64,000 nt of DNA, taken from Paramecium sonneborni. Taxonomy: Eukaryota > Ciliophora > Oligohymenophorea > Peniculida > Parameciidae. The stretch is from contig CAJJDN010000017.1 of assembly GCA_905182985.1 (NCBI GenBank), forward strand, positions 624,654 to 688,653, read 5' to 3'. Positions 12,104 to 23,498 of the stretch are shown one piece after another; position 1 is the stretch's first letter, and the number at the start of each line of letters is the position of its first letter. The position numbers and the translations under genes are program-made. The notes beneath the pieces are model-generated. The model did not search any database. It saw only the letters and a program-made list of their open reading frames with translations, and was not told where the DNA came from.

Positions 12104-13188
12104 TTATTATTATTATTCTTATTATTATTATTCTTATTATTCTAATTATTATTATTCTTATTATTCTTATTATTATTATTATTACTATTATTATTGCTCA
12201 TCAGAAGGAATTTATGGTACTATTTATTATTCAACTTTCAATTCTCCAGAATCTGTAGGTTTTTCTGGAATAATTTATTAATCTGGTTATTAAACTTATT
12301 ATTATTATTGCTAATAATCAATAAAAAAATTACATTATTTTCGTCTACACGTGATGAAGTATTTCTAACAATTTTAGGAGGTTCACTAATTTTTTAATGT
12401 TATTATTAATAATCATTGCCTCGTCTATTTTAATAGTCTCCACCTCTGTTCTATTAATCTCTTCTTTTGTGAATAAATTCATTATGATGGTCTTCATTAA
12501 ATTGTCTGTGTTGATTATGATATTTTCCTTAGTAATTTTAATTTCTTTCTTTATCATAACCAATTTTCATAAAAATTCTTTCTATTTATCCATCTACTTC
12601 CTATATATTTAAATATTTTATGGAATTACAAATTATAATTTATGAACATCAAGTAATTTTAATGCATTATCTTTATCTACATCAAATCTAGCCTAATCTT
12701 GATAAATGTTAAAATTCTTCATTTAGATGTCCTTCAAAGCTTCTTTTATTTAGTTCTCTGTTAATTTTAAATTTTAGCAATGAATAAGGATATTTACACT
12801 ATCACCAGTAAAGTTAGATAATTGATCCTTCTTTTATTCAACAAATGCTAATAATAGATTATAACATATTACTATAGTTATCTCTATTATGTCTTCTTTG
12901 ATTATTGTCATTCCTATTTTCACCTCTTTAATTTCGGTCACCTCCTTAAGTATCTCTATTTTTATAACTCCTTTGGTTTTCCCTATTATCCCTTTAATCA
13001 TTTTCTTATCTTTGATTGTCTTTGTTATCTCTATATCCTCTTTTATTATTATTTCTTTATTGATTGTTTCCTTTGTAATTTTATCTTTTCTTATTTTGAT
13101 TATCTTCTCCTTCATTTGTGTTTTTGGGTTTGTCAGCGTCTGAATCTGATGACATGTCACCCCATTTTTCATTTTAATTTTCAGCCAT
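10791..13188 (-). CDS. RNA-binding-like protein with poly-Gln and long RD/RN repeat tract (765 aa)
   Basis: Five exons with introns 12848-12872 (25 nt), 12601-12629 (29 nt), 12311-12333 (23 nt) and 10899-10921 (23 nt); the exon sum is exactly 766 codons. The N-terminus (MAENQNEKWGDMSSDSDAD) is followed by an Arg/Asn/Gly-rich region, then a ~75-residue beta-alpha-like segment (GDSVNILIHCQNLKLTENQI onwards, ending FEVDGQIERIFMKI) resembling a diverged RRM. Next come RGG-type elements, a poly-Gln/Glu run coded by the (TTA)n microsatellite, and about 190 residues of RDNRDQRDNREQ-type repeats. The protein ends ...SQNPFDALKQ. RD/RS-like tracts occur in RNA-processing and translation factors. The opposite strand shows long hydrophobic pseudo-frames because the repeats are so regular; they are shadows. 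Confidence 0.78.
11130..11700 (-). repeat. Imperfect 6/12-bp coding repeat (RD-rich tract)
   Basis: On the minus strand the sequence is built of AGAGAT+AAT/TAA and AGAGAA+TAA units encoding RDN, RDQ and REQ in endless variation. It lies wholly inside the RNA-binding-like gene and keeps its frame. Such tracts expand and contract by replication slippage. Confidence 0.85.
12001..12200 (-). repeat. (TTA)n trinucleotide microsatellite coding for poly-Gln
   Basis: About 35 uninterrupted ATT/TTA triplets from about 12004, followed by units interrupted by TTC. On the coding strand these are TAA (Gln in this code) interrupted by GAA (Glu). In a standard code the tract would be a wall of stop codons. 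Confidence 0.9.
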
Positions 13189-13372
13189 GCACGTTTGTGA
13201 TTTAAATAATTATTTAATAATAAAGAATCTAATCACTTTTGGATATTTAAATCATTCAATTTTATTATGACTTATTCATTCAATATTAATATGAAAATAT
13301 GCCATCAATATGATCATAAATTGTTACTTTTTTTATTCCATATATCTCTTCTTTAATAAATAAGATTAATTA

Positions 13373-14355
13373 ATGTTTTATATATTATTAGTTATTTCTT
13401 AAGTTTATTCCTAGGATGAATATCTATGTGGAAGAGGTGAGAGATAATCACCTATTAGCATTACAGACACATTTGTAAATAATTTATAAAATATTTGTCA
13501 TTTATCAGGATGCCAAATACTATAAACTTGAATTAAGATTCAAAGATGATGTTCTAATAGGGTAATTGGATAAGGAAGTTGAATCTAAAAGATATATTTT
13601 TACAGATGATCCAAATAGACAAATTCCAGAATTTAGAATGTTAGGGCATGATCCTCATGGATTAATGGTTGGTTATAGACCAACAGAATTTTAATTAATT
13701 GCTCCAGCTGAACATTAGATATATGAATAAGTTTTTGATTTAGAGCTTGTTATCTGGGGAGATTTACTAAATATTTATAAGAATCCCAATATTAAAGGAG
13801 GGCTTTCCTTTTTTTTCAAAGTTATCAATTAGGATCAAATAAATTAAGAAAATTTAACATAAATCATATATCCTTAAATTTTTAATGTAATTTTTAATCA
13901 ATAATTCAAGTTAACTGAAGATGGTGATTAATTATCAATAAATATGATTAATTTAGCTTCACATTTAAAGAATCATGAAAAATATATCACTTACAGAGGA
14001 AGTATAACTTGGGGAAGTTGTGATGAAATTGTTGATAGATTTTTAATACCTTATGTTTTTTCAATAACTTAAGATCAAGTACAAAAATAAGAATAATTAT
14101 TTTTAGTTAGATTAAATAATAGCTGAAAAATAAATAAATCAACCAAATCCTTTATAGGATATTAGAAAAAGAAGAATAGTTAGAGGAAGTTTAATAATAG
14201 ATGATGAAACATCAGCAAATTATAATCCAATCTATAGATTTTTATCCTTAACTTTTATAGCATTTTTATTTTTTTTAATTTTTGCTCTGTTCATAAAAGA
14301 ATAAAGAGAAAAAAGAAGAGCAGAGTAGGCTAAAAAATTCAAAAGTGGAAGTTGA
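13373..14355 (+). CDS. Membrane-anchored alpha-carbonic-anhydrase-like protein, probably catalytically inactive (306 aa)
   Basis: Introns 13475-13508 (34 nt) and 14079-14106 (28 nt) give 307 codons. Signal peptide MFYILLVISQVYS leads to a mature start with CGRGERQSPISI, the alpha-CA 'QSPI.I' motif. Further landmarks are GLMVGYRPTEFQLIAPAEHQ, FDLELVIWGD, GLSFFFKVI and NHEKYITYRGSITWGSCDE, matching CA 'HFHWG..SEH', 'ELHLVHW', 'LAVLGVFL' and 'Y.YPGSLTTPPC'. The three zinc-ligand His positions appear as Gln, Ile and Glu, so hydration of CO2 is unlikely; this resembles acatalytic CA-related proteins. A transmembrane helix near the C-terminus (LSLTFIAFLFFLIFALFI) with a basic tail makes it a type I membrane protein with the CA domain outside or lumenal. 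Confidence 0.85.
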
Positions 14356-14813
14356 TTTGTTTATTATATTAATATAAAAATATCAAAAAAATTTATAAAT
14401 ATAATGTAAATCAAAATAAATTCTCTTAATCAATTGACTTAAGATTTACAACAATTACCGAATAGAAGTTAGATAATTGAAAAGTCAGATTTACTAAAAA
14501 TTTAAATAATCAATTAATTATTTTAATTTTTGAAAATTACATATCAAGACAAAAAGTTCAAATTTTGATAAATAATGTAATTAGTAAGTAGAGAATGAAT
14601 ATATAATAAGATTAATTTTATCAAAAATAAAAGCAATTTGATGATTACACAGAATCATCAGTTAATTTAAAAATTTTTTAAATATTAAAAAATAGAAATA
14701 ACTAAGGTGTATATTAACAATAAATAGGAAAAATTTAATTTTAAGGTATTTAAGTGTTATTAAAAATAATGAGACATTTTAAAATATTAAAATATAATAA
14801 TATATATTTCAGT
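14356..14813. other. Intergenic stretch without a supported gene
   Basis: Between the carbonic anhydrase-like gene and the SUZ-like gene. Short open frames exist but none shows convincing composition. The second assembly duplication starts at 14721, so the true upstream sequence of the next gene is this copy. Confidence 0.6.
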
Positions 14814-15108
14814 ATGATTAATAATGAAAAGACAGAAATCAAAATAGAGAGAAGGTACCTGATCATATGAATAAAGTTAAATGCCATCTGCTTAACCAAA
14901 GAAAGTTTTGGTGAAGAAACCAATAACAAATGTTGAAAGATAGGAAAAAACATCAGAATAATCAATTAAGGATTTAGAGATTTTAGATGATCGTCTTAAA
15001 TAAAAGCAATAAGAATATGAAGAAGCAAAAGCTAGGATACTTAAAAACTAAACGTTAATAAGAAACTAGTAAAAATATAATTTAGAATTTCCTGAATTGC
15101 CAAAATGA
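14814..15108 (+). CDS. Small SUZ-domain-like protein (90 aa), copy 1 of an assembly duplication
   Basis: Two exons across a 22-nt intron (14855-14876); 91 codons to TGA 15106-15108. The core reads KPITNVERQEKTSEQSIKDL, then LKQKQQEYEEAKARIL. This resembles the SUZ motif, where a Lys-Pro segment is followed by an acidic helix ending 'R..EY..ARARIF'. SUZ segments are short RNA-binding elements often found beside R3H domains; here it is almost the whole protein. It probably belongs to the group of tiny SUZ-only proteins. The same gene is repeated at 15983 because of the duplication. Confidence 0.65.
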
Positions 15109-15210
15109 GGTAATAAATTTAAAATACACATATAAATTGATATAAATGATCTCAAATTAACTTGATCAATTAATATAGTTAATTATACAATTATCATTTT
15201 TAATTTAATA

Positions 15211-15888
15211 ATGTCAAATGATAATAATTTTCTGATTGAAAGTGATGAAGAAGAAGAAGTAGATGATAATGATATATTTTAACAATAATCTCCATAAGTT
15301 AGAACATCTTTTACAAATCCATTATAGTTTAGAATAAATTAGCATTTTAAGAGTGAAATAAATGATGATGAAGAACACTAAATTATTTTGACAAGATCAT
15401 AAAATTATTGTGGAGATGTAAGCGCACATAGTTGTAATAGTGAAGATTTAAAAGGAATAACTCATACAAATAATTCTTCAGATGATGAATAAGAAGCCAC
15501 TAGAGTAACATAAACGTTTAATAATCCTTTACATAAAATTAAAGAAGTAGTTGACGAGAGTTATGAAATAAACATAAATAATTCAGATGAAGAAATAATA
15601 GTGAATGAATTTGCTAAAGCTCATGATTTAGTCATTAAAAATTGTTCAATCAAGATGGTAAATAAATATTATTATATTATTAGATATATATCTTTATAAA
15701 TATATAATTCATTCATACAAAGAGGTTAGCATTTCAAATTTTATAAACTAAATTGGTATAAGATAAATAAAATAAGTTATCATAAAGAAAGTAGATAGCT
15801 ATTCATCTTACTAAATGGATAATTAATCATAGAGAGAAAAAGATTAAAGCCAACTATGTGAAGAAATGGAAATTATAGAATGCAAAAA
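15211..15888 (+). other. Truncated duplicate of the formin gene start (assembly artefact)
   Basis: Same sequence as the first part of the formin gene at 16380; it ends at the N at 15889 inside the second exon. Not an independent gene. Confidence 0.88.
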
Positions 15889-15889
15889 N

Positions 15890-17057
15890 TAAATAGGAAA
15901 AATTTAATTTTAAGGTATTTAAGTGTTATTAAAAATAATGAGACATTTTAAAATATTAAAATATAATAATATATATTTCAGTATGATTAATAATGAAAAG
16001 ACAGAAATCAAAATAGAGAGAAGGTACCTGATCATATGAATAAAGTTAAATGCCATCTGCTTAACCAAAGAAAGTTTTGGTGAAGAAACCAATAACAAAT
16101 GTTGAAAGATAGGAAAAAACATCAGAATAATCAATTAAGGATTTAGAGATTTTAGATGATCGTCTTAAATAAAAGCAATAAGAATATGAAGAAGCAAAAG
16201 CTAGGATACTTAAAAACTAAACGTTAATAAGAAACTAGTAAAAATATAATTTAGAATTTCCTGAATTGCCAAAATGAGGTAATAAATTTAAAATACACAT
16301 ATAAATTGATATAAATGATCTCAAATTAACTTGATCAATTAATATAGTTAATTATACAATTATCATTTTTAATTTAATAATGTCAAATGATAATAATTTT
16401 CTGATTGAAAGTGATGAAGAAGAAGAAGTAGATGATAATGATATATTTTAACAATAATCTCCATAAGTTAGAACATCTTTTACAAATCCATTATAGTTTA
16501 GAATAAATTAGCATTTTAAGAGTGAAATAAATGATGATGAAGAACACTAAATTATTTTGACAAGATCATAAAATTATTGTGGAGATGTAAGCGCACATAG
16601 TTGTAATAGTGAAGATTTAAAAGGAATAACTCATACAAATAATTCTTCAGATGATGAATAAGAAGCCACTAGAGTAACATAAACGTTTAATAATCCTTTA
16701 CATAAAATTAAAGAAGTAGTTGACGAGAGTTATGAAATAAACATAAATAATTCAGATGAAGAAATAATAGTGAATGAATTTGCTAAAGCTCATGATTTAG
16801 TCATTAAAAATTGTTCAATCAAGATGGTAAATAAATATTATTATATTATTAGATATATATCTTTATAAATATATAATTCATTCATACAAAGAGGTTAGCA
16901 TTTCAAATTTTATAAACTAAATTGGTATAAGATAAATAAAATAAGTTATCATAAAGAAAGTAGATAGCTATTCATCTTACTAAATGGATAATTAATCATA
17001 GAGAGAAAAAGATTAAAGCCAACTATGTGAAGAAATGGAAATTATAGAATGCAAAAA
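15890..17057. repeat. Direct repeat 2, copy 2 (1168 bp)
   Basis: Second copy of 14721-15888, continuous with the rest of the formin gene. The A-run at its end (17053 onwards) marks the place where the first contig stopped. Confidence 0.93.
15983..16277 (+). CDS. SUZ-domain-like protein (90 aa), copy 2 of the same gene
   Basis: Same sequence as 14814-15108, shifted by 1169 bp; the intron is at 16024-16045. In the genome there is probably one gene of this kind. This copy is followed about 100 bp downstream by the complete formin gene. Confidence 0.65.
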
Positions 17058-19317
17058 AAAAACTTTATGATGAAGCAAAAAAGAGAAATATTGATAAAAC
17101 TAAAGTATAAGGTAATGGAAGTATATCAAATGATTAAACTGCTAACTCAAATAAATCATAACAGCCAATCATCTAATAAACTATAAATATTAATACAGCT
17201 AAATAAGTTAACACTATTTAAGAATAAACATCAAAATTAAATCAATAATCAAATTAATAATCCTAAATACTTCCATAATAATTAAAACAACAATCACCTC
17301 CTTAATTATCAAATGGAGTTTAAAATAAAATAATAACTCCTCCACCACCTCCACCTCCTCCACCACCTCCACCACCATTACCTAATCAATTACTACCCCC
17401 ACCACCACCACCTTTACCTAATTCATAACTTTCACCACCTCCACCTCCACTACCTGGTTAATAAATATCTCCTCCACCACCACCTCCTCCTCCATTACCA
17501 ATAGGTTCTAGACCACCTCTTCCTTTAGGAAATGCTCCTCCTCCTCCACCTTTACCAGGTGTAAATCCTCCACCTCCACCACCTCCTCCTCCAGGTTCAA
17601 AAATTCCAGGTCCTCCACCTCCTCCTGGTGCACCTAGACCACCTGGACCTCCTCCTCCACCAGGATAATCTTGTGCAGGATAAGTAAGACTTTTAAAATA
17701 TAAGGGGACCTGGAATTACTATTAGAACACCTAAAAAAGATTTAGCTCCAAGAAGAGTTCATGTTAATGTCTTATCTAAATTCAAATTTAAAACTACATT
17801 CTGGTCATAATAAATTGATACTCAAGGAATTAAAGTATTTATTATTACTAATAACTAGATTCCATTATTAGATTTTGATCTTTTAGAATCCAAATTTTGT
17901 GAAAAAATTGATCCTAATGCTAATAAAAAAGATACTAAAGTCTTACCTAAACCTACTTTAATATATATTGAAGAATAAAAAAAAGTAAATAACACTGCAA
18001 TTGTTATGATGAAATTTCCAGATAAACCTAATGTTATTATTTAATGGCTCAATATACTTTCAGATAAATTAGATATTGAACTTATAGAAAAATTGACTTC
18101 TATTGCTCCTTTAGATGAAGATGCTAAATTATTAAGAGAATTTGAAGGAGATTGGACCAAAGTAAATGACGCTGAAAAATTCTTAGTTGAATTTATTAAA
18201 ATTTATAGATATCGATAAAGATTAGATACCTTATTATTTAAAAAAACTTTTGATCTAGAATTTAATGATACTTTCAAAAAAATTGGTTATTTATAAGAAC
18301 CCATTCTTTTAGTCAAGAATGATCCTCGTTTAAAAATATTCTTATAATTAACACTTAATATAGCTAATTTTTTAAATCATGGTACTCCTAAAGCAAATGC
18401 TGTTGGAATTGGCTTAGATAGTCTAAATGTAGTAGATTCTATTAAAACTGTTGATAAAAAAAATAATTTATTAACATATCTAACCAAAATAGTCAAACAA
18501 CAAGAAATTAAATTAAAAGTCTTTTTTGATGATGTACTTTTATTAGAAGATGCTTAAAAAGTAGAATTGGCAGATATAGAAAATAAAATGAATGAATATT
18601 TAAAAGGGTATAATTATTATTAATATTAATAGATTAAAAAAAATTAATGATGAAATAGTTGCTCTCTAAAAAGCCATAGATAATGATTTATTAAATTAAT
18701 AATAAAAGGAAGCATCAAAAAAATTTATTGAAATTTTTTAAGAATTTATAAAAGAAGCAGATTGGAAAATGTAAGCTTATCAAAAGAAATTTGAATAAAT
18801 TAAATTAGACATAAAATAAGTTGGTTAAATGTATGGAGAAAATGATAATTACACTATTAAAGATTTTTTGGGATAATTATTTACATTTGCCAATAAATTT
18901 AGAGCAGCTTATATGTATGTTTTATCATTGATATTTTTAGTAAAATGGAAGTAGATGAGGCATTAGAAAGTAAACCAAAATCTTAATAATAAGATTTAAA
19001 AAATAAATCTAAATTAGTCTAATCGACTCCTGAAACCTAAGGGAATAAAAACTAATTAGATTCTAAAGTTAATTATTTTAAAGCAACTACCCCTAGTAGT
19101 GGTATGAGAATAAGTACATTAGCAAAAATGAATGCAAAAAATGGTATTTATAATTATTTCTAAATTAGTTTTGAGTGCTGTTGCTAAATAAAGGGAAAGT
19201 AAAATGCATGAATAAATTTCTATTGTACAAAAATAGCAATAATAATAAATTATACCATAAGCTCCAGCTAATGTTATTTAAAATGCTAGAACTGGTGTTA
19301 TTTCTTTTAAGTAATGA
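16380..19317 (+). CDS. Formin (FH1-FH2), about 937 aa, with one apparent 1-nt frame discrepancy
   Basis: The N-terminus is acidic ([17 protein letters not shown]). A basic helical region and Gln/Asn-rich linker follow, then an FH1 region (about 17338-17672) of poly-Pro blocks ([19 protein letters not shown]-x). The FH2 domain starts near [20 protein letters not shown] and includes [13 protein letters not shown] and [12 protein letters not shown] plus the A.G..L..L segment, hallmarks of the FH2 core that nucleates and caps actin filaments. Introns are 16827-16852, 17684-17704, 18608-18632, 18915-18940 and 19144-19168. The exon sum is one base too long; the surplus lies at the FH1/FH2 junction, where a G4 run (17704-17707) follows the 21-nt intron. 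I infer a homopolymer error or an unusual splice there. The tail (SVAKQRESKMHEQ...) may be a DAD-like region. Confidence 0.85.
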
Positions 19318-19356
19318 TAAATATATAATTTTAACGATTATAATTTTTAATATTAC

Positions 19357-20543
19357 ATGGATAATTAACATAGCCAATAAGCATTTTTGACAAGCGTTTC
19401 TCTTTTATTTAGTAAACATTTTTCTATATTTGCTTAGAAATTATCAAATTTCCATTTATTTGTCATAATTGTGGAAATATTGAAGTAATGAGATCATTAT
19501 AAAAAATATTTAATGAAATTGAAGAAATTGATATTGATGAATTATCAAGTAGGATACTATTAGTTTCAAAATAAATTCAGAAGAAAAAAGAGGAAAGCTA
19601 TGTTTCTATTTAACAAGAAATTCAGAAATCTTTAAATTATTTATAGCCATTAAAAGTAGATGATTAATAATTATTTAACTTTGAAAACCATGAATAATGC
19701 TTACAAAGAGTTTGTGATGTATGTATATTTTCTAAATTTGAGGATATTTTTTTGAATATTTAAGAGCAATTAGAAATTCAAAACTCATTAAATGAATTGA
19801 TTTCAATAATGTAAGAATAGTAATTACAAATAAATTAATTCCCTCAATCAAAAAATTTGTAATTGATATCTGAATTCAATCACAATAAGGTAATTAAAGA
19901 AAGATTGGAAGGTGCATTAAAAATCAATTTGAGTCATAAAGAAATCCTTAAAGAAATTCTAATTAAAATTGGACAAGATAATTAGAATTAGAAAATAAAC
20001 TATTAAATATCAATTAAATAATCATAACTAGATCTAATTTATCTTATTCAATAAAATTCAGTACAAAATGAAAAAATAAACGAATTAGAACATTTATTAA
20101 AAGAAAAGAATAATTAACTACTAAAATTTAGTTATTATATTTAATAGATAGAAAATAGTTAATAAAATTAAAATATATAATATGTAGTATCATAAAAAAT
20201 CTCCCAATAAGATCAAAACCCATAGTCATAGTAAGATCAAAATAATATTTAAGATTCTTAGGTTAGTTAATCATAATCTGAAGAATTTTATTCTATAATT
20301 GATTAGAGTATAAATAATTTTTAAGAAAATTAAAATCGATAAAGTATAATAAAACCAGAAGAATCAATAAAAGTTTTGAAACCTATAAACCAAAACATTT
20401 TAATTTAATAAAGTTTTTAAAAATAGAGGGCTAATCAGAGTTAGGAGAGAAAAATGAATTTCAGTTTTGACTATGGAAATCCATTAGAAACAAATAATAG
20501 TTTTACAGAATAAGAAGATGAAAATTATTAATTTAATTTTTGA
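19357..20543 (+). CDS. Hypothetical Gln/Glu-rich coiled-coil protein (386 aa)
   Basis: Two exons across a 26-nt intron (19412-19437), 387 codons to TGA 20541-20543. A short CHNCGNIE element near residue 30 could be half of a zinc site. The rest is helical, with [19 protein letters not shown] and repeated Leu/Gln/Glu heptads typical of coiled coils. The C-terminal third is Gln/Ser-rich and probably disordered, ending NYQFNF. It begins only 39 bp after the formin stop, on the same strand. I do not recognise a family; proximity to a formin is not evidence of function. Confidence 0.65.
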
Positions 20544-20611
20544 ATTGTTAAGCTATTTTTGATTATTTATTTATATCTCTCAAATAATAAAATATAATTG
20601 ATTATTATTAA

Positions 20612-21076
20612 TCAAAATTGAACTTACTTTATTTAAGATTATTGTAAATTTCCAAACTAATAATTAAATGGTTATTTTGATAGATTTTATTCTTAAAACA
20701 AGATATCTGATTTACTTATTTAAGTATATCTGCTAACAGCAAGAGTGGAACCTCCAAATTTTTATTCATATTAATTAAAAGGTTTAGAATTAGCATATTA
20801 TATATTTGAATAATTATTATTGAAATTGTTGGATATTTAAGTTATTCTTGATTACTAGATTAAACTTTGATGCATGTTAATATGATTATGATCATTATTA
20901 TAATTTGGATTTTATTTTCCAAAATTTAACTAATTATTGGTATTAGATCCATCATTCTAATCAGGTTTCCAATTAGCTAAAACAACATATTGCATAAAAT
21001 CTGTTTCAATATATTCTTAATCGGAATCAAGTTAACTTTCATTTGGATTGTAAATATCTGATTCACAAGTACCCAT
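20612..21076 (-). CDS. Small protein with predicted N-myristoylation site (154 aa)
   Basis: Single exon of 155 codons, start ATG 21076. The N-terminus MGTCES fits the N-myristoylation rule (Gly2, small residue, Ser at position 6), and Cys4 could be palmitoylated, so membrane attachment is likely. The rest is Asn/Gln-rich without a known domain, apart from a FGGSTLAVSRYTQISKSDIL segment. Its start lies 64 bp downstream of the stop of the PX gene on the same strand. It ends in a short gap facing the convergent coiled-coil gene. Confidence 0.65.
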
Positions 21077-21140
21077 AATATGGATTATAAGTATAAAAGA
21101 TATTAATTAAATATAATAATATATTTATTATAGTAAAATA

Positions 21141-23088
21141 TCATAATAAAGCTTTTAATTTAGTTATTGTATGATTAAACCATGGAATTTCTTTTAAAAT
21201 AACTGGAGTTAGAGCTGCTCTAAATGTATTATCCATAATATTTTAATAAATAATAGCTTCAGTAGAATTATCTGTAATCTTTTTTAAAAACATCAAACTC
21301 ATCTTTTATCCTAGATATTTAAATGTTTAATACCTTATTCATCACATTTAATCTTATAGTTAATTGGTAATGGCTTAGTACTTGGAATAATAGTAATTTT
21401 ATAGAGATAGTCATCAACCCTTATAATTTCTTATTCACTAACAAAAGCCATTTTTTTGAAGGTTGATTTATCTTCCCAAATAAAATATTCTACGATAAAA
21501 TTTCTATATTCATCATATTTTTGTATAACATCTCTTTGTATCATTCCATGATACCATTAAATTTTTTAATCTGTAAATAATAAGATAGTTTTCTCTAAAG
21601 AGCAATTAAGAGGGTGAACTGATTTTACAAATTAACCAGATAGATGATATAATGAATGATTTTCATATTCTACAATAATATAAAACACTAAATTTACCTT
21701 GGACAAATTTCCAATTTAAATTCATTTGACTTATTTCTTGTAATTATTCAATTGAAGCTTCTTATTCTAATATTGCATGTTCTGTTGAATTAGATTTAGT
21801 TGGTAAAAGTTCTTAGAGATTTTCATTACTATCTTTATTTAGTTTAATATCATCTATCATCTTATTTAAGTGAGTCTATACAAAATATTCATATTCTTTT
21901 AAACATTCATCATCATCAATCAAGTATTTAATCATTTAATCTTTTAATTGATTCTAATTTATATATTTATGTAATAGAATTAGTGCATCTTGTTTACATA
22001 ATTTTTATTATCCACAAATATGAGACTAAATTTTCATTTTTCTAAATTATTTAATTGTTATTTCTCCAAACTATCTCAGAGCCTATTCAGCATCTACTTA
22101 GCCATTATCATTTACTTTGATTATAATCATATTCTAAAACTTTGCGAAAAAATTAAAAACCATTAATGCAACTAATATGAGTTTAGATATCATTATTATG
22201 CATTAATAAAGCTTGCATAATTCCTTCTAATTATCTTTCATCATCTCCTATGAATAAAACTTTCAACATAGTTGATGATACCTATTAGATTTTACCAAAA
22301 CAATATTTCTCCATTTTTCTAATTTAAATTAATCATTTAATTAATACTAAAAGATTTTACCTCTCTCATCTATTTTTTCATTCAACTTTTTTAAATAATG
22401 TATTATCATCTATTCTGGTTCATTCTTAGGTTAAATTTTCTTAGGACTAGAATCAAGCAGATCATTTAATGCATTTTCGTCTTTACTGAATTGATGTAGC
22501 TTTACATTTTAATCGAAACCCCCTTTTTAAAATTATTCTTTTTATTTATACTATCATTTTAAATACCTTTAATATTTAAGAATTCTAAAAAGATATACAA
22601 AGAATGATTTAAATTTTTTAATAGATGTTGCAAAAATCCTTATTATTTATATCATTCTTACTTTACAACATTTCTTATCTTTAAGCTATATTTTTTCTTG
22701 AATTTGTCTATATCATTGTTTTCTATGGAAATTTTGGCATTTTTTTAAAACAGGTGTGCAACTTACTTTATTTTTAATATACTTATTCATGCAATTTCTC
22801 AAATTCTGAATATCTTTTAGGAATGGTGTAATCAAAATAATCAGTTTTTATTTAAATAACATAATTGACTATATGTTTTTTATATATCGATTCATGGTCT
22901 TCCTCTTTAAATATTTCAATTATTTCTATTTATTTAATCATTTGCTAATCAACTATTAAGGCATAGAGGTCTTTTCCTTGTTCTTTTTAAGCTTATTGCT
23001 TTTAAACTTGAATTGGTTGTTCAGATTATTCTCTAAATAAAGTAGGAAGAACATCATGGGTAAAACTTTATGTTAGTATCTATTTCAT
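21141..23088 (-). CDS. PX-domain protein with START-like C-terminus (597 aa)
   Basis: Seven exons; introns 22639-22661, 22538-22566, 22319-22347, 22094-22115, 21670-21697 and 21311-21333 (22-29 nt). The exon sum is exactly 598 codons. Residues ~50-170 form a PX domain: YVIQIKTDYFDYTIPKRYSE, FEKLHEQV, KMPKFPQKT, then AQRQEMLQRFLQHLLKN and YIFLEFLN, matching the PX pattern of the 'R(R/Y)YSEF' strand, Pro-rich loop and following helices. PX domains bind phosphoinositides on endosomes. The last ~190 residues (NWKFVQEYENHSLYHLSGQF onwards, ending AALTPVILKEIPWFNHTITK) look like a START-type lipid-binding fold. The START call is weaker than the PX call. Confidence 0.72.
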
Positions 23089-23498
23089 AATAATAAATAA
23101 ATATTAATGTTTTTACAATTTTTGTTATTCACAATTTTTTTATTATTAAATGCTTTAATATTTGTAAAAATAAAAATTCTTAATAAGCAATCATATTTTA
23201 TAAGCAACATATTTATTGTAAAATCGCAATATCTATCTTTTATAGAAATTTATTCGATAAATATTCTATCAAATTATATGATTTTTATATATTTTTAAGC
23301 TTAATTTAAAATTAATGAAATATTATGGATTTCCATTATATTATTATTAAATAAGATTCACTCTACATTATTTATCATGTTACTTTTTATTAAAAAATAA
23401 TAAGTTAATTTAGTGAGAAATAAAATAGATTATATTAAAAAAATTTACTAACAAAAGACTATCTTCGTTAATTATTAATTTTTATTTAATTTTCAAAT
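23089..23498. other. Divergent intergenic region, no gene seen
   Basis: 410 bp of AT-rich sequence between the starts of the PX gene (minus) and the HOOK-like gene (plus). It should hold both promoters. A possible 63-residue frame under the standard code (23107 onwards) is hydrophobic and low in information; I do not support it. Confidence 0.6.

Larger units (their letters stand above)
14721..15888. repeat. Direct repeat 2, copy 1 (1168 bp, ends at N)
   Basis: Reads the same as 15890-17057 where compared, and terminates at the N at 15889. It contains the whole small SUZ-like gene and the start of the formin gene. Same signature as the other three N-joined overlaps. Confidence 0.93.

Noticed and set aside
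10877..12145. Long plus-strand frame of Ile/Ser/Phe/Leu
   Set aside because: Antisense shadow of the RD-rich and poly-Gln tract; no coding logic, and the minus strand gives an exactly spliced 766-codon gene.
11764..13172. Minus-strand frames starting at 11736, 11952, 12563 and 13172 under the standard code
   Set aside because: They are offset frames of the same gene (poly-Ile/Glu/Lys reading), not the frame that yields the conserved N-terminus and clean splicing.
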